In this document: piece by piece, positions 26,094 through 34,052 of the stretch | How the letters are laid out: each line of letters begins with the position of its first letter | Numbering within the stretch: the first letter of the stretch is position 1 | From: Leifsonia sp040686855 | GTDB lineage: Bacteria > Actinomycetota > Actinomycetes > Actinomycetales > Microbacteriaceae | Direction: 5' to 3' | DNA length: 64,000 nt | Assembly: GCF_040686855.1 (NCBI RefSeq) | Contig: NZ_JBFBOG010000002.1 | Span: 620,001 to 684,000, forward strand | Translations under genes and position numbers: made by a program | The notes under the pieces: model-generated | What the model was told of the DNA's origin: nothing | Databases searched by the model: none | What the model saw: only the letters and a program-made list of their open reading frames with translations

Positions 26094-26723
26094 GTGACGG
26101 ACACTTCAGCCCCCGCGACGAAGCTCGGGCGCAAACGGGACCACACCCGCGACCCCGAGATCCTCGACGCCGCCCTCGACGTGCTGGCCGAGGTCGGCTA
26201 CGACCGCATGACCATGGACATGGTCGCCGCCCGTGCGAAAGCCGGGAAGGCGACGGTCTACCGCCGCTGGCCGTCGAAGGCCGACCTGGTCGTCGAGGCG
26301 GTCGCGTGCATGAAGAAGTCGGACCTCGACCCGTCCGACCTTCCCGACACCGGAACGCTCCGCGGCGACCTCATCGCCATCATGAAGCCGCACAACGTGG
26401 TCGACGCCGAGAAGAAGCTGCGGGTCATGGCCGGCCTCGTCTCGATGCTCGCCGAGAATCCGGAGTTCGGCGACGCCGTCAACGCGGCCATCGTCGAACC
26501 GCGCGCCGCGATCAACCGCAAGCTGCTGCAGCGGGCCGCCGACCGCGGTGAGATCCGGCCCGACGCCGACATCGAGCAACTGGCGCTGCTCGGCCCGTCC
26601 ATGGCGTCGTACCGGGTGCTGGTGCTGCGCAAGCCGGTCGACCGCGCATTCCTCATCAAGATGCTCGACGACATCCTGCTGCCTGCGGCGGGGGTGCGGG
26701 AGCAGACGGCGGCAAGTCAGTAG
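26094..26723 (+). CDS. TetR/AcrR family regulator of the MFS pump
   Basis: 209-residue repressor. The HTH domain includes DPEILDAALDVLAEVGYDRM, then AARAKAGKATVYRRWPSKAD (about 45-65), a close match to TetR. The GTG at 26094 is chosen; there is no clear ribosome-binding site and an AT-rich promoter-like stretch (26050-26090) runs right up to it, so the mRNA may be leaderless. The C-terminal helical domain would bind an export substrate of the divergent DHA2 pump. It ends 10 bases before a small unknown gene. Confidence 0.9.
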   Translation: MTDTSAPATKLGRKRDHTRDPEILDAALDVLAEVGYDRMTMDMVAARAKAGKATVYRRWPSKADLVVEAVACMKKSDLDPSDLPDTGTLRGDLIAIMKPHNVVDAEKKLRVMAGLVSMLAENPEFGDAVNAAIVEPRAAINRKLLQRAADRGEIRPDADIEQLALLGPSMASYRVLVLRKPVDRAFLIKMLDDILLPAAGVREQTAASQ

Positions 26724-26733
26724 CCTGACCGAC

Positions 26734-26964
26734 ATGAGCATGGAGCCCGAGCCGGTACTGGACCTCACCACCCTGACCCCGAAACGCGCCTACGTGCTGC
26801 GGTCGCCGACCGGGGAGGAACTGCTCGCGGTCTTCGGCGGTCCCGCGGAGGACTCCGACGGCGCGACGTTCTTCGCCCACGCACCGGGATTCGATGGCGA
26901 GGTGACGGTTCTCCCCGCGGACGGATGGAGCGTGCTGCGGGAGCATCCGGCGGCCGCCGAGTGA
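26734..26964 (+). CDS. small hypothetical protein, 76 residues
   Basis: A short acidic protein that I do not recognise. It contains KRAYVLRSPTGEELLAVFGG, which alternates like a small beta-sheet, and ends DGWSVLREHPAAAE. It has no signal or membrane part. The stop overlaps the start of the GH63-like glucosidase as GTGA (26961-26964), so the two are translationally coupled. It lies 10 bases behind the TetR gene and could be part of that transcript. Confidence 0.6.
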   Translation: MSMEPEPVLDLTTLTPKRAYVLRSPTGEELLAVFGGPAEDSDGATFFAHAPGFDGEVTVLPADGWSVLREHPAAAE

Positions 26965-29597
26965 CCGACACCATCCACGGAGCCGAGTCCGCTCGCCTCC
27001 AGCAGGCCGAGGACGGCACGGCGGCGTGGCGGGACTGGGGGCCGTACGTGTCCGAGCGGGCCTGGGGCACGGTGCGGGAGGACTACAGCGCCGACGGCGA
27101 CGCCTGGGAGTTCTTCCCTCACGACCACGCGCGCAGTCGCGCCTACCGCTGGAACGAGGACGGCATGGCCGCCTTCTGCGACCTCCGGCAGAACTGGTGC
27201 CTGGGGCTCTCCCTGTGGAACGGGACCGACCCCATCCTGAAGGAGCGGATGTTCGGGCTGACCGGTCCGCAGGGCAACCACGGCGAAGACGTCAAGGAGT
27301 ACTGGTGGTACCTCGACGGCACGCCGACGCACTCGTGGAACACCTGGCGGTACCACTACCCGCAGGCGGCCTTCCCGTACGAGGACCTGATCGAGACGAA
27401 CGCGAACCGGGGGCGGCTCGAGCCGGAGTACGAACTCGTCGACACCGGGGTCTTCGACGACGGCCGGTACTGGGTGGTGACGGTCGACTACGCGAAGGCC
27501 GGCCCGCACGACCTGCTCATGCGCATCACCGTCGAGAACGCTGGCCCGGACACCGCGTCGCTCCACGTGCTGCCCACCCTCTGGTACCGCAACACGTGGT
27601 CGTGGGGTTACGACGTGGTCAAGCCGGAACTGCGGTGGGACGGCGGGACGATCGTGGGCACCGGACCCGGCGGGGCCGTCACCCTCGTCGGCGACGGCAG
27701 CCCGGATCCGCTGTTCTGCGAGAACGAAACGAACACCGGCCGGCTCTTCGGCGCCGCGGACTCGCCGGCGTACCCGAAGGACGGGATCAATGACCACGTC
27801 GTGAGCGGCGCCGCGACGGTGAACCCGGACCGGGTGGGCACGAAGAGCGCTCTGCACTACGAGCTCGCCCTGGGGCCGGGGGAGACGCGCGAGATTCTGG
27901 TGCGGCTGACGGCACCGGATGCGGAGCCCCGCGCGGCGGCCGACCCCGGCGCGTCGGGCTTCGGTGAGGGGTTCGAGGAGGTCATGCGCCTCCGCAAGGC
28001 CGAGGCCGACGCGTTCTACGCCGCTATTCCGGGGAGCCCATCGGACGCCGACGAGGCCCGCGTGATGCGCCAGGCGTTCGCCGGTCTGCTGTGGTCGAAG
28101 CAGTACTTCCACTTCAACGTGAGCAAGTGGCTGGACGGCGACCCCGCCGGTCCGCCCCCGCCGAGCGGCCGGGGCATCGTCCGCAACGGCGACTGGCGGC
28201 ACTTCGACGCCGACGACGTCATCCTCATGCCCGACCCCTGGGAGTACCCGTGGTTCGCCTCCTGGGACCTCGCCTTCCACTGCGTGACCATGGCGCACAT
28301 CGACCCGGCCTTCGCGAAGGCGCAGCTCGTCCTGCTGCTCCGCGAGTGGTACATGCACCCGGACGGCCAGCTGCCCGCCTACGAGTGGAACTTCTCGGAC
28401 GTCAATCCGCCCACCCACGCCTGGGCGGCCCTCCAGGTGTTCCTCATCGACGGCGGGACGGACGAGCGGTTCCTCGCCCGCGTCCTGCACAAGCTGCTGA
28501 TGAACTACACGTGGTGGACGAACAGCAAGGACGCCGACGACGACGACCTGTTCGAGGGCGGCTTCATGGGCCTCGACAACATCGCACCGCTGAACCGGTC
28601 GACGCTCTCCCCGAGCGTCGGCACGCTGGAGCAGGCGGATGCGACCGGGTGGATGGCCGCGTACGCGCTCGACCTCCTGGAGATCGCCCTAAGGCTGGCC
28701 CGCTCGGACGACGTGTACGAGGACATCGCCGTCAAGTTCGCGGAGCAGTTCCTGCGGATCGCGGCCTCCGCCAACAGCTCCGGGATGTGGGACGAGGACG
28801 ACGCGTTCTTCTACGACGTCCTGCACCTGGCGGACGGGCGCGACGTCCCGCTGAAGGTGCGCTCCTTGGTGGGCCTGGTTCCCGTGGTCGCGTCCTTGGC
28901 CTTCGACGACCCCGGGATCCGGACCCTCCCGGAGTTCCGCACCATCCTGCGCCGGTACCTCGACAGGCACCCGGAGCTGGGCGCGGCCTTCCACGCCCGA
29001 CGATTCGGCGGGCATGCGACCTATCTGCTTGCGCTGGTGTCGCCGGAGCGGCTGACGAGCGTCCTGAAGGAGGTCTTCGACCCGGCCGCGCTGCTCAGCG
29101 ACCACGGCATCCGGGGCGTCTCCGCGTACCACCGCGAGCACCCGTTCGTGGTGGAGGTCGGGGGAGTCGAGGCATCGGTCGACTACGAGCCCGCCGAATC
29201 CACGTCCGCGCTCTTCGGCGGCAACTCGAACTGGCGCGGACCGGTGTGGTTCCCGCTCAACGCCCTCCTGATCGCATCCCTCCGCCAGTACGACGCGCAC
29301 GGCGAGACCGGCGTGCGGATCGAGGACCCGCTCGGCTCGGGGACCTCGCTCACGCCCGGCCAGGCGGCGGAGGACCTCGCTCAGCGCCTGATCGCGCTGT
29401 TCCTGCCGGGCCCCGACGGTGTTCGTCCGTCGGATGCGCGCTATCCGCTGCTCTCCGCCGACCCGCGGTGGCGCGACAACATCTTCTTCTACGAGTACTT
29501 CGACGGCGACACCGGGCAAGGACTGGGCGCCTCCCACCAGACCGGATGGACGGCGATGGTGGCGCACCTCATCCTGACGCGGAGGCGCGGACGGTAG
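26961..29597 (+). CDS. GH63-like (MGH1) glucosidase
   Basis: 878-residue soluble protein related to mannosyl-oligosaccharide glucosidases. An N-terminal beta-rich part (AYRWNEDGMAAFCDLRQNWC, near residue 55) is followed by an (alpha/alpha)6 barrel with SWDLAFHCVTMAHIDPAFAK, FEGGFMGLDNIAPLNRS and GGNSNWRGPVWFPLNALL, blocks typical of the family. Bacterial relatives hydrolyse small alpha-glucosides such as glucosylglycerate or trehalose-like sugars. No signal peptide, so it acts in the cytosol. GTG 26961 overlaps the preceding stop. The frame could be extended to 26925, but that start has no ribosome-binding site. Confidence 0.88.
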   Translation: MTDTIHGAESARLQQAEDGTAAWRDWGPYVSERAWGTVREDYSADGDAWEFFPHDHARSRAYRWNEDGMAAFCDLRQNWCLGLSLWNGTDPILKERMFGLTGPQGNHGEDVKEYWWYLDGTPTHSWNTWRYHYPQAAFPYEDLIETNANRGRLEPEYELVDTGVFDDGRYWVVTVDYAKAGPHDLLMRITVENAGPDTASLHVLPTLWYRNTWSWGYDVVKPELRWDGGTIVGTGPGGAVTLVGDGSPDPLFCENETNTGRLFGAADSPAYPKDGINDHVVSGAATVNPDRVGTKSALHYELALGPGETREILVRLTAPDAEPRAAADPGASGFGEGFEEVMRLRKAEADAFYAAIPGSPSDADEARVMRQAFAGLLWSKQYFHFNVSKWLDGDPAGPPPPSGRGIVRNGDWRHFDADDVILMPDPWEYPWFASWDLAFHCVTMAHIDPAFAKAQLVLLLREWYMHPDGQLPAYEWNFSDVNPPTHAWAALQVFLIDGGTDERFLARVLHKLLMNYTWWTNSKDADDDDLFEGGFMGLDNIAPLNRSTLSPSVGTLEQADATGWMAAYALDLLEIALRLARSDDVYEDIAVKFAEQFLRIAASANSSGMWDEDDAFFYDVLHLADGRDVPLKVRSLVGLVPVVASLAFDDPGIRTLPEFRTILRRYLDRHPELGAAFHARRFGGHATYLLALVSPERLTSVLKEVFDPAALLSDHGIRGVSAYHREHPFVVEVGGVEASVDYEPAESTSALFGGNSNWRGPVWFPLNALLIASLRQYDAHGETGVRIEDPLGSGTSLTPGQAAEDLAQRLIALFLPGPDGVRPSDARYPLLSADPRWRDNIFFYEYFDGDTGQGLGASHQTGWTAMVAHLILTRRRGR

Positions 29598-29656
29598 CGG
29601 TTCGGTTCATACGACCGGGCGCGTGCATGCACAGGTGCGGCGGCTAGCTTCCCTGC

Positions 29657-29833
29657 ATGGACGAACCTGTTCTGCTGCTGCCCCAGAAGGCCGCCGCGTA
29701 CCTGGGGATCTCCGAGCTGGCCGTCCACCGGCTGATCGCAGCGGGGAAGATCCGGACGGTCTTCTTCCGCGGGGTCGTCCGCCTTCCGGTCTACGAGTTG
29801 GACAAGTACCGGGAGAGCGAGTCAGCCGACTGA
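29657..29833 (+). CDS. excisionase/MerR-like mini-HTH protein, 58 residues
   Basis: Short protein MDEPVLLLPQKAAAYLGISE and onward, with LAVHRLIAAGKIRTVFFRGV and a final LDKYRESESAD. This is the helix-turn-helix plus wing of the excisionase/HTH_17 family: AAAYLGISELAVHRLI is the HTH and the following basic beta-strand is the wing. It may be a stand-alone DNA-bending factor or a remnant of a regulator. Its last 43 bases overlap the 3' end of the DadA-like gene on the other strand. No integrase is nearby, so a mobile-element role is not supported. Confidence 0.6.
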   Translation: MDEPVLLLPQKAAAYLGISELAVHRLIAAGKIRTVFFRGVVRLPVYELDKYRESESAD

Positions 29834-30897
29834 TCGACGACGGCCGTCGCGAGCAGGTCGCCGACGAGCGGGCCCATCGTCAGCCCGGCCGCGCCGAAGC
29901 CGGCGTTGACGTAGACGCCGTCGACGCCGTCCAGGGCGCCGACCGTGGGCAGCTCGCCGTCCGGGAGCGGGCGGAGGCCGACGCGGGTCTCGATCAGGGT
30001 CGCGTCCGCGAGGCCCGGCGCGACCGAGAGCGCGTTCTCGAGCACCTGTCGTTGGCCCTCGGCGGTGACGCGCGGATCGAATCTGCTGCCGGTCTCCCGC
30101 GTGGCCCCGACCGCGACCCGGGAGTCGTCGAAGGCGACCAGATAGTGGCTGGCGACGGGATGGACGGACGGCCAGTATCGGGTGTCCGCGTTCCCGACCC
30201 GGAGGTGCGTAATCTGACCGCGCTGCGGCTCCACGCCGATGCGGCGACCGAACGGCTCGAGCAGGCTGTTCGTCCACGCGCCGGCCGCGATGACGAGCGC
30301 GTCCGCCTCCACGGGGCGCCCATCCACCTGTACCGTCCAGCCGCCCGCGTCGGTCGCGGACACGGTCGCCGAGCCCGGGAGCACGGTCGCTCCGAGCGCC
30401 TGTGCTCCCGCCAGCAGGCCGGCGCGCAGCACCCTCCCGTCCACGCGGGCGCCGCCCGAGATGTGGATGCCCGCGAAGCTGTCCCCCAGCGGAGGGAACA
30501 GTTCGCGGGCGCGCTCGGCCGAGACCCGTGAGACCTCGCCCATCGATGCCGCCGTTGCGCGACGCGCGGCCAGGCGCTCCTCGACCCCGTCGATGACGGC
30601 GGCGTCGCGGTTGACGACGAGCGCTCCGGACCGCCGGTACCCGATGTCGTGCACGCCGACGTCCGACAGCTGAGCGATGAGGTCGGGGTAGAAGTCGGCG
30701 CCGGCGGCGTACAGGTCGTAGAACTCGCCGTCGGCGGCGGAACTCCACGGCTGGATGATGCCCGCCCCGGCCGCCGTCGCCTGGCCGGTGAGCTCGGCGT
30801 CCACCAGCGTGACGGCGACCCCGCGCCGGCTCAGCGCGAACGCGGTCGAGGCTCCCGCCACTCCGGTTCCGACGACGATGGTGGATCTGGTGTGCAT
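29791..30897 (-). CDS. FAD-dependent amino acid oxidase/dehydrogenase (DadA/glycine oxidase-like)
   Basis: 368-residue flavoprotein of the D-amino-acid dehydrogenase family. The dinucleotide site is IVVGTGVAGASTAFALSRRG near the N-terminus, with GAGIIQPW following. Close to the C-terminus GLRPLPDGELPTVGALDGVDG and VNAGFGAAGLTMGP form the second FAD/substrate region. It would oxidise an amino acid or sarcosine-like substrate to an imino acid. The start at 30897 has GGGAGC upstream. Its 3' end overlaps the mini-HTH gene; it is divergent from a small membrane protein. Confidence 0.88.
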   Translation of the reverse strand: MHTRSTIVVGTGVAGASTAFALSRRGVAVTLVDAELTGQATAAGAGIIQPWSSAADGEFYDLYAAGADFYPDLIAQLSDVGVHDIGYRRSGALVVNRDAAVIDGVEERLAARRATAASMGEVSRVSAERARELFPPLGDSFAGIHISGGARVDGRVLRAGLLAGAQALGATVLPGSATVSATDAGGWTVQVDGRPVEADALVIAAGAWTNSLLEPFGRRIGVEPQRGQITHLRVGNADTRYWPSVHPVASHYLVAFDDSRVAVGATRETGSRFDPRVTAEGQRQVLENALSVAPGLADATLIETRVGLRPLPDGELPTVGALDGVDGVYVNAGFGAAGLTMGPLVGDLLATAVVDQSADSLSRYLSNS

Positions 30898-31022
30898 GCT
30901 GCTCCCTCGGGACGGATGGCCGGCTGGCCTCCATTCAAACGGATTCCGTCTCCCCGTACTCGGCGCGGCGGAGCAGAATGTCCCCGACGAGAGCACCGGT
31001 TCGCACTCAGGAGGAGCAGGGC

Positions 31023-31448
31023 ATGTCCGCATCCACCGCCGTAACAGCCGCCCCCGAGCGTCTGCGCCGCCGATCCCGCGAAGCGCTCATCGCCCTGGCC
31101 GTGCAGTACCTCCTGGGCATGGCGGCGAACCTCATCGGCGAGCCGGAGGGCGGGTTCGCCGTGGCCGTCGACTGGATCGTCATCATCCTGCACGTGCTGA
31201 TCGCGATCGGTCTCGTCGTGATCGCGATCCGGCTGCTCCTCGCCGCCCGCCAGGCGCAGCTGGGCGTGCGCCTGGCGGTGTGGGGGCTCGTGGTGATCGC
31301 GGTCACCTTCCTGGCCGGGGTGCTCACGATCTCGTTCGGGAGCGACTGGGCCTCCTACGTGATGGCCGCCGGCTTCCTGGTGGCGGCAGCGCTCTACGCG
31401 GGCACGTTCCTCGCGTCCTACCGGGCGGAGACGACCGCCCGCGGGTAG
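31023..31448 (+). CDS. hypothetical membrane protein, four helices
   Basis: 141 residues with a basic N-terminus (PERLRRRSREALI) and four hydrophobic segments at about 22-38, 49-70, 80-105 and 110-130. No domain is recognised and no catalytic motif is seen. GGAGGAG lies about 8 bases before the ATG at 31023, which decides this start over ATG 30978. It stands alone between divergent and convergent neighbours. Confidence 0.7.
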   Translation: MSASTAVTAAPERLRRRSREALIALAVQYLLGMAANLIGEPEGGFAVAVDWIVIILHVLIAIGLVVIAIRLLLAARQAQLGVRLAVWGLVVIAVTFLAGVLTISFGSDWASYVMAAGFLVAAALYAGTFLASYRAETTARG

Positions 31449-31466
31449 TGCGCCGGCCGCAATGCG

Positions 31467-31943
31467 TCAGCGCGAGCCGGTCGTGAGGTAGCGGCCCAGC
31501 GCCTCGATCAGGCCCTTCGTGCCCTGCTCGCGCCCGACGCCGTCCTCCCAGAAGCGGTCGAAGAAGACACCGTGCTCGGTGTGGGTGAAGCTCGTCCCGC
31601 CGTCGACCGGGTCGAACTCCAGCGAGGCCACCGAGGTCGACATGTGCTCGCCGTCCAGCCACATGTCGTAGGTGGTGACGATGCGGTTGTGCTGGACGAT
31701 GTCGGTGTAGGTTGCCACGTACCGGGAGACCGGTCCGTTGTGGAACTTGGCCTCGGCGATGTCGATACCGCCGACGCGGAAGTCGAAGGCCCACTCGCGG
31801 GTCTCCTCGAAGGCGTCGCCGGCGCCCCACCAGCTCAGCTTCTCGGCCTCGTCGGCGAACGCGTCCCAGACGCGCTCGATCGGGGCGGGGTAGTCGCGGC
31901 TCAACGTGAACCCGGAGCGCGCGAGTCGTCGTCCTGTCGTCAT
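31467..31943 (-). CDS. SRPBCC (AHSA1-like) domain protein
   Basis: 158-residue SRPBCC protein with the family opening SRDYPAPIERVWDAFADEAE and a WWGAGDAF aromatic block. It is the third SRPBCC domain in the window and again is linked to an ArsR-type gene: the order here is ArsR, DHFR-like reductase, SRPBCC, with gaps of 1 and 15 bases. In other bacteria this trio is common and of unknown purpose; the SRPBCC is thought to bind a hydrophobic ligand. Confidence 0.88.
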   Translation of the reverse strand: MTTGRRLARSGFTLSRDYPAPIERVWDAFADEAEKLSWWGAGDAFEETREWAFDFRVGGIDIAEAKFHNGPVSRYVATYTDIVQHNRIVTTYDMWLDGEHMSTSVASLEFDPVDGGTSFTHTEHGVFFDRFWEDGVGREQGTKGLIEALGRYLTTGSR

Positions 31944-31958
31944 GGCTCGGTCCTGTCT

Positions 31959-32609
31959 CTAGCGGGTGAGCGTGACGTGGATGACGCCGCTCTCGGCGAC
32001 CTCGGACGTCACGGCGTAGGTGGAGTCGAACCCGGCGAGGTCGTCGAAGATCCGGTGCCCGCGGCCGAGGAAGATCGGTGCGACCATGAGGTGCAGGTCG
32101 TCGACCAGCCCGGCGCGGAGGAAGTCGCGGGCGGTGCTGTAGCCGCCGCCGATGCGCACGTCTTTTCCGGACGCGACCTCCGTCGCCTCGGCCAGCACCT
32201 CCTCGACGGTCGTGTCGCGGAAGTGGAACGTGGTGCCGCCCTCCATCTCGATCGGCGCTCGCCCGGCGCTGTGAGTGAGCACGTAGACCGGTGTTCCGAA
32301 GGGCGGCCGGTCGCCCCACCAGCCCTTCCACTCCGGGTCGTCGGGGAAGGAGTGGAAGCCGAACATCCCGGCGCCCATGATCTCGGCGCCGATGTTCTCG
32401 AAGAAGGCTCTCCCGTACGCGTCGTCGACGCCCGTCGTGCCGGCGCCGGAGGTGTCGCCGAAGATCTTCTCGCGGAAGGTGCGGGTGGCCGCCCAGGCCG
32501 CGGTCAGGCGGCCCCAGTCGGGGCCCATGGGGTTCTCGGGTGAGGCGCCGTCGGGCTCGGGCGTGTAGCCGTCGAGCGAGGCGAAGAGGTCCATGCGGAC
32601 GCGGGTCAT
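31959..32609 (-). CDS. dihydrofolate-reductase-like (RibD C-terminal) protein
   Basis: 216-residue protein of the DHFR/RibD-C superfamily with the start RVRMDLFASLDGY and the nucleotide-binding GGGYSTARDFLRAGLVDDLH plus PIFLGRGHRIF near the end. True folate reductase is unlikely, as active-site residues of FolA are absent. Such YyaP/YwjB-like enzymes are NADPH-dependent reductases of unknown substrate. It starts one base after the ArsR stop, so it is co-transcribed with ArsR and SRPBCC and should be repressed by ArsR. Confidence 0.88.
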   Translation of the reverse strand: MTRVRMDLFASLDGYTPEPDGASPENPMGPDWGRLTAAWAATRTFREKIFGDTSGAGTTGVDDAYGRAFFENIGAEIMGAGMFGFHSFPDDPEWKGWWGDRPPFGTPVYVLTHSAGRAPIEMEGGTTFHFRDTTVEEVLAEATEVASGKDVRIGGGYSTARDFLRAGLVDDLHLMVAPIFLGRGHRIFDDLAGFDSTYAVTSEVAESGVIHVTLTR

Positions 32610-32610
32610 G

Positions 32611-32949
32611 TCAGTTCTCCTTCGGAGCGGTGCGGATGAGATGGATGCCGAGCTGGTCGGCTTGACGCTCGGCGGGCGTTCGCTGCTCGCCCAGCCAGAC
32701 GTGGAGGATGTCGAGCGCTCCCGGCCGGAGGCTGACGGTGCGGACGCGGCCGTGCTTCTCGGAGACGACCACGCCGGCGCGCTCGAGGATGCCGAGGTGC
32801 TGCAGGAACGAGGGGAGCGCCATCGGGAACGGCTCCGCCAACTCCGACACGACCGCGGGCGCTTTCGCCAGCCGCTCGACGACGGCGCGTCGCGTGGGAT
32901 CGGCGAGGGCCCGGAGCAGGGCGTCCAGCTCGGCGGAATAGTTAGGCAC
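32611..32949 (-). CDS. ArsR family transcriptional regulator (SRPBCC/DHFR operon)
   Basis: 112-residue winged-helix repressor with LLRALADPTRRAVVERLAKA and the recognition region MALPSFLQHLGILERAGVVV. No cysteine pair for metal is present, so it is of the non-metal type. The start is the GTG at 32949, at which residues VPNYSAELD begin; upstream ATGs are far and lie in the next gene's promoter. A perfect palindrome (32938-32961) covers this start codon, so the transcript is likely leaderless and autoregulated. It heads the DHFR-like/SRPBCC operon. Confidence 0.85.
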   Translation of the reverse strand: MPNYSAELDALLRALADPTRRAVVERLAKAPAVVSELAEPFPMALPSFLQHLGILERAGVVVSEKHGRVRTVSLRPGALDILHVWLGEQRTPAERQADQLGIHLIRTAPKEN

Positions 32950-32961
32950 ATACCTAACTAT
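32938..32961. promoter_or_regulatory. perfect palindrome over the ArsR start codon
   Basis: The arms ATAGTTAGG (32938-32946) and CCTAACTAT (32953-32961) are a perfect 9-bp inverted repeat around a 6-base spacer. The GTG start codon of the ArsR gene (32947-32949, minus strand) lies in the spacer. It sits about 60 bases upstream of the divergent SDR start. This is the evident ArsR operator. Confidence 0.8.
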
Positions 32962-33022
32962 GAACGTCCCGAGTCTGGAAAGCAAGAGCCGTGAGCGGCG
33001 GCGCCGGGTGCAGAATGCGGAC

Positions 33023-33868
33023 ATGAGCGAATCCGTCGTGCTCGTCACGGGCACCTCCTCCGGCATCGGCCTCGCGACCGCCGTTCATGCGGCGCAGCGT
33101 GGCCTCCGCGTCGTCGCGACCATGCGGGACACGGGGAGAGCCGGCCCCTTGCGGGCAGCGTCCGAGGCTGCGGGTGTGGAGACAGACATCCAGGCCCTGG
33201 ACGTGACGGATGCGGACTCGATCGAGGCCTGCTTCGCGTACCTGCGGTCGACGTACGGTCGTCTCGACGCGGTGGTCAACAACGCCGGTGCCGGCCACCT
33301 CGGCAGCATCGAGGTCGAGTCGCTTGCGGCTGTTCGCTCGGTGATGGAGGTCAACTTCTTCGGCGTCGTCGCGGTGACGAAGGCCGCATTGCCCCTCCTG
33401 CGGGAGGCCGGCGGCCGGCTCGTCACCGTCTCCAGCGTCGGCGGCGTCGTCGGGCAGCCCTTCAACGAGGCGTACTGCGCCGCGAAGTTCGCGGTCGAAG
33501 GTTTCATGGAGTCCCTGGCGCCTGTCGCGTCCGCTCTGGGAGTGCGCGTGACGGTCGTGGAGCCGGGAGCCGTGAGCACGGAGTTCGTCTCGAACGTGCA
33601 GGCGCAGGAGCCGCTGCCGGTGCAGGGGACACCGTATGCCGACCTCCTCGACGCCTACCTCGCCCGGACCGCGGCCGCCTTCGATCCCGCCGCCGCTCAG
33701 ACCGCGGACGGTGTGGCCGAGGCGATCGTCGCGGCCTTGACCGACCCGGATCCGGCTGCTCGCATCCAGACGTCCGACGCCGCCCGGGGGTTTGCGGGCA
33801 TCAAGCTGAGCGATCTGGACGGCTCGCACGTGCAGAACGTGACCCGCCACTGGATCGCCGGCGCCTGA
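33023..33868 (+). CDS. short-chain dehydrogenase/reductase (2)
   Basis: 281-residue classical SDR. Cofactor motif TGTSSGIG (9-16), NNAG (87-90), and catalytic S138, Y151 and K155 in YCAAK are present. The mid-part resembles retinol/ketoreductase-like SDRs found widely in actinobacteria. The ATG at 33023 is used because the cofactor motif then starts at residue 9. It is divergent from the ArsR operon and may be under the same palindrome. Confidence 0.9.
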   Translation: MSESVVLVTGTSSGIGLATAVHAAQRGLRVVATMRDTGRAGPLRAASEAAGVETDIQALDVTDADSIEACFAYLRSTYGRLDAVVNNAGAGHLGSIEVESLAAVRSVMEVNFFGVVAVTKAALPLLREAGGRLVTVSSVGGVVGQPFNEAYCAAKFAVEGFMESLAPVASALGVRVTVVEPGAVSTEFVSNVQAQEPLPVQGTPYADLLDAYLARTAAAFDPAAAQTADGVAEAIVAALTDPDPAARIQTSDAARGFAGIKLSDLDGSHVQNVTRHWIAGA

Positions 33869-34052
33869 AGGTCAAGACTCCCACAATCGCGGTCCTCTCC
33901 TCTTCCCCGCCCGCGAATAGCCGCTGACCCCCTCCCGAATCCAGCATCGCCGCAACGTTCCGTAACCACGAAACAGTGCGTCATCGTGACTGTTCATCGT
34001 CGGCGAAAGCTGGCGCAATGGTGCCCGTTCCCCGGAAGAGGAAGGGGCGGGA

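Noticed and set aside
26790..28490. Long minus-strand open frame inside the GH63-like gene
   Set aside because: Antisense shadow; the plus-strand protein has conserved glycosidase blocks throughout.
33960..34000. AACAGT...ACTGTT inverted repeat upstream of the peptide-type ABC operon
   Set aside because: The arms are only 6 bp with an 11-base spacer and lie within a long leader; too weak to call an operator without comparative data.
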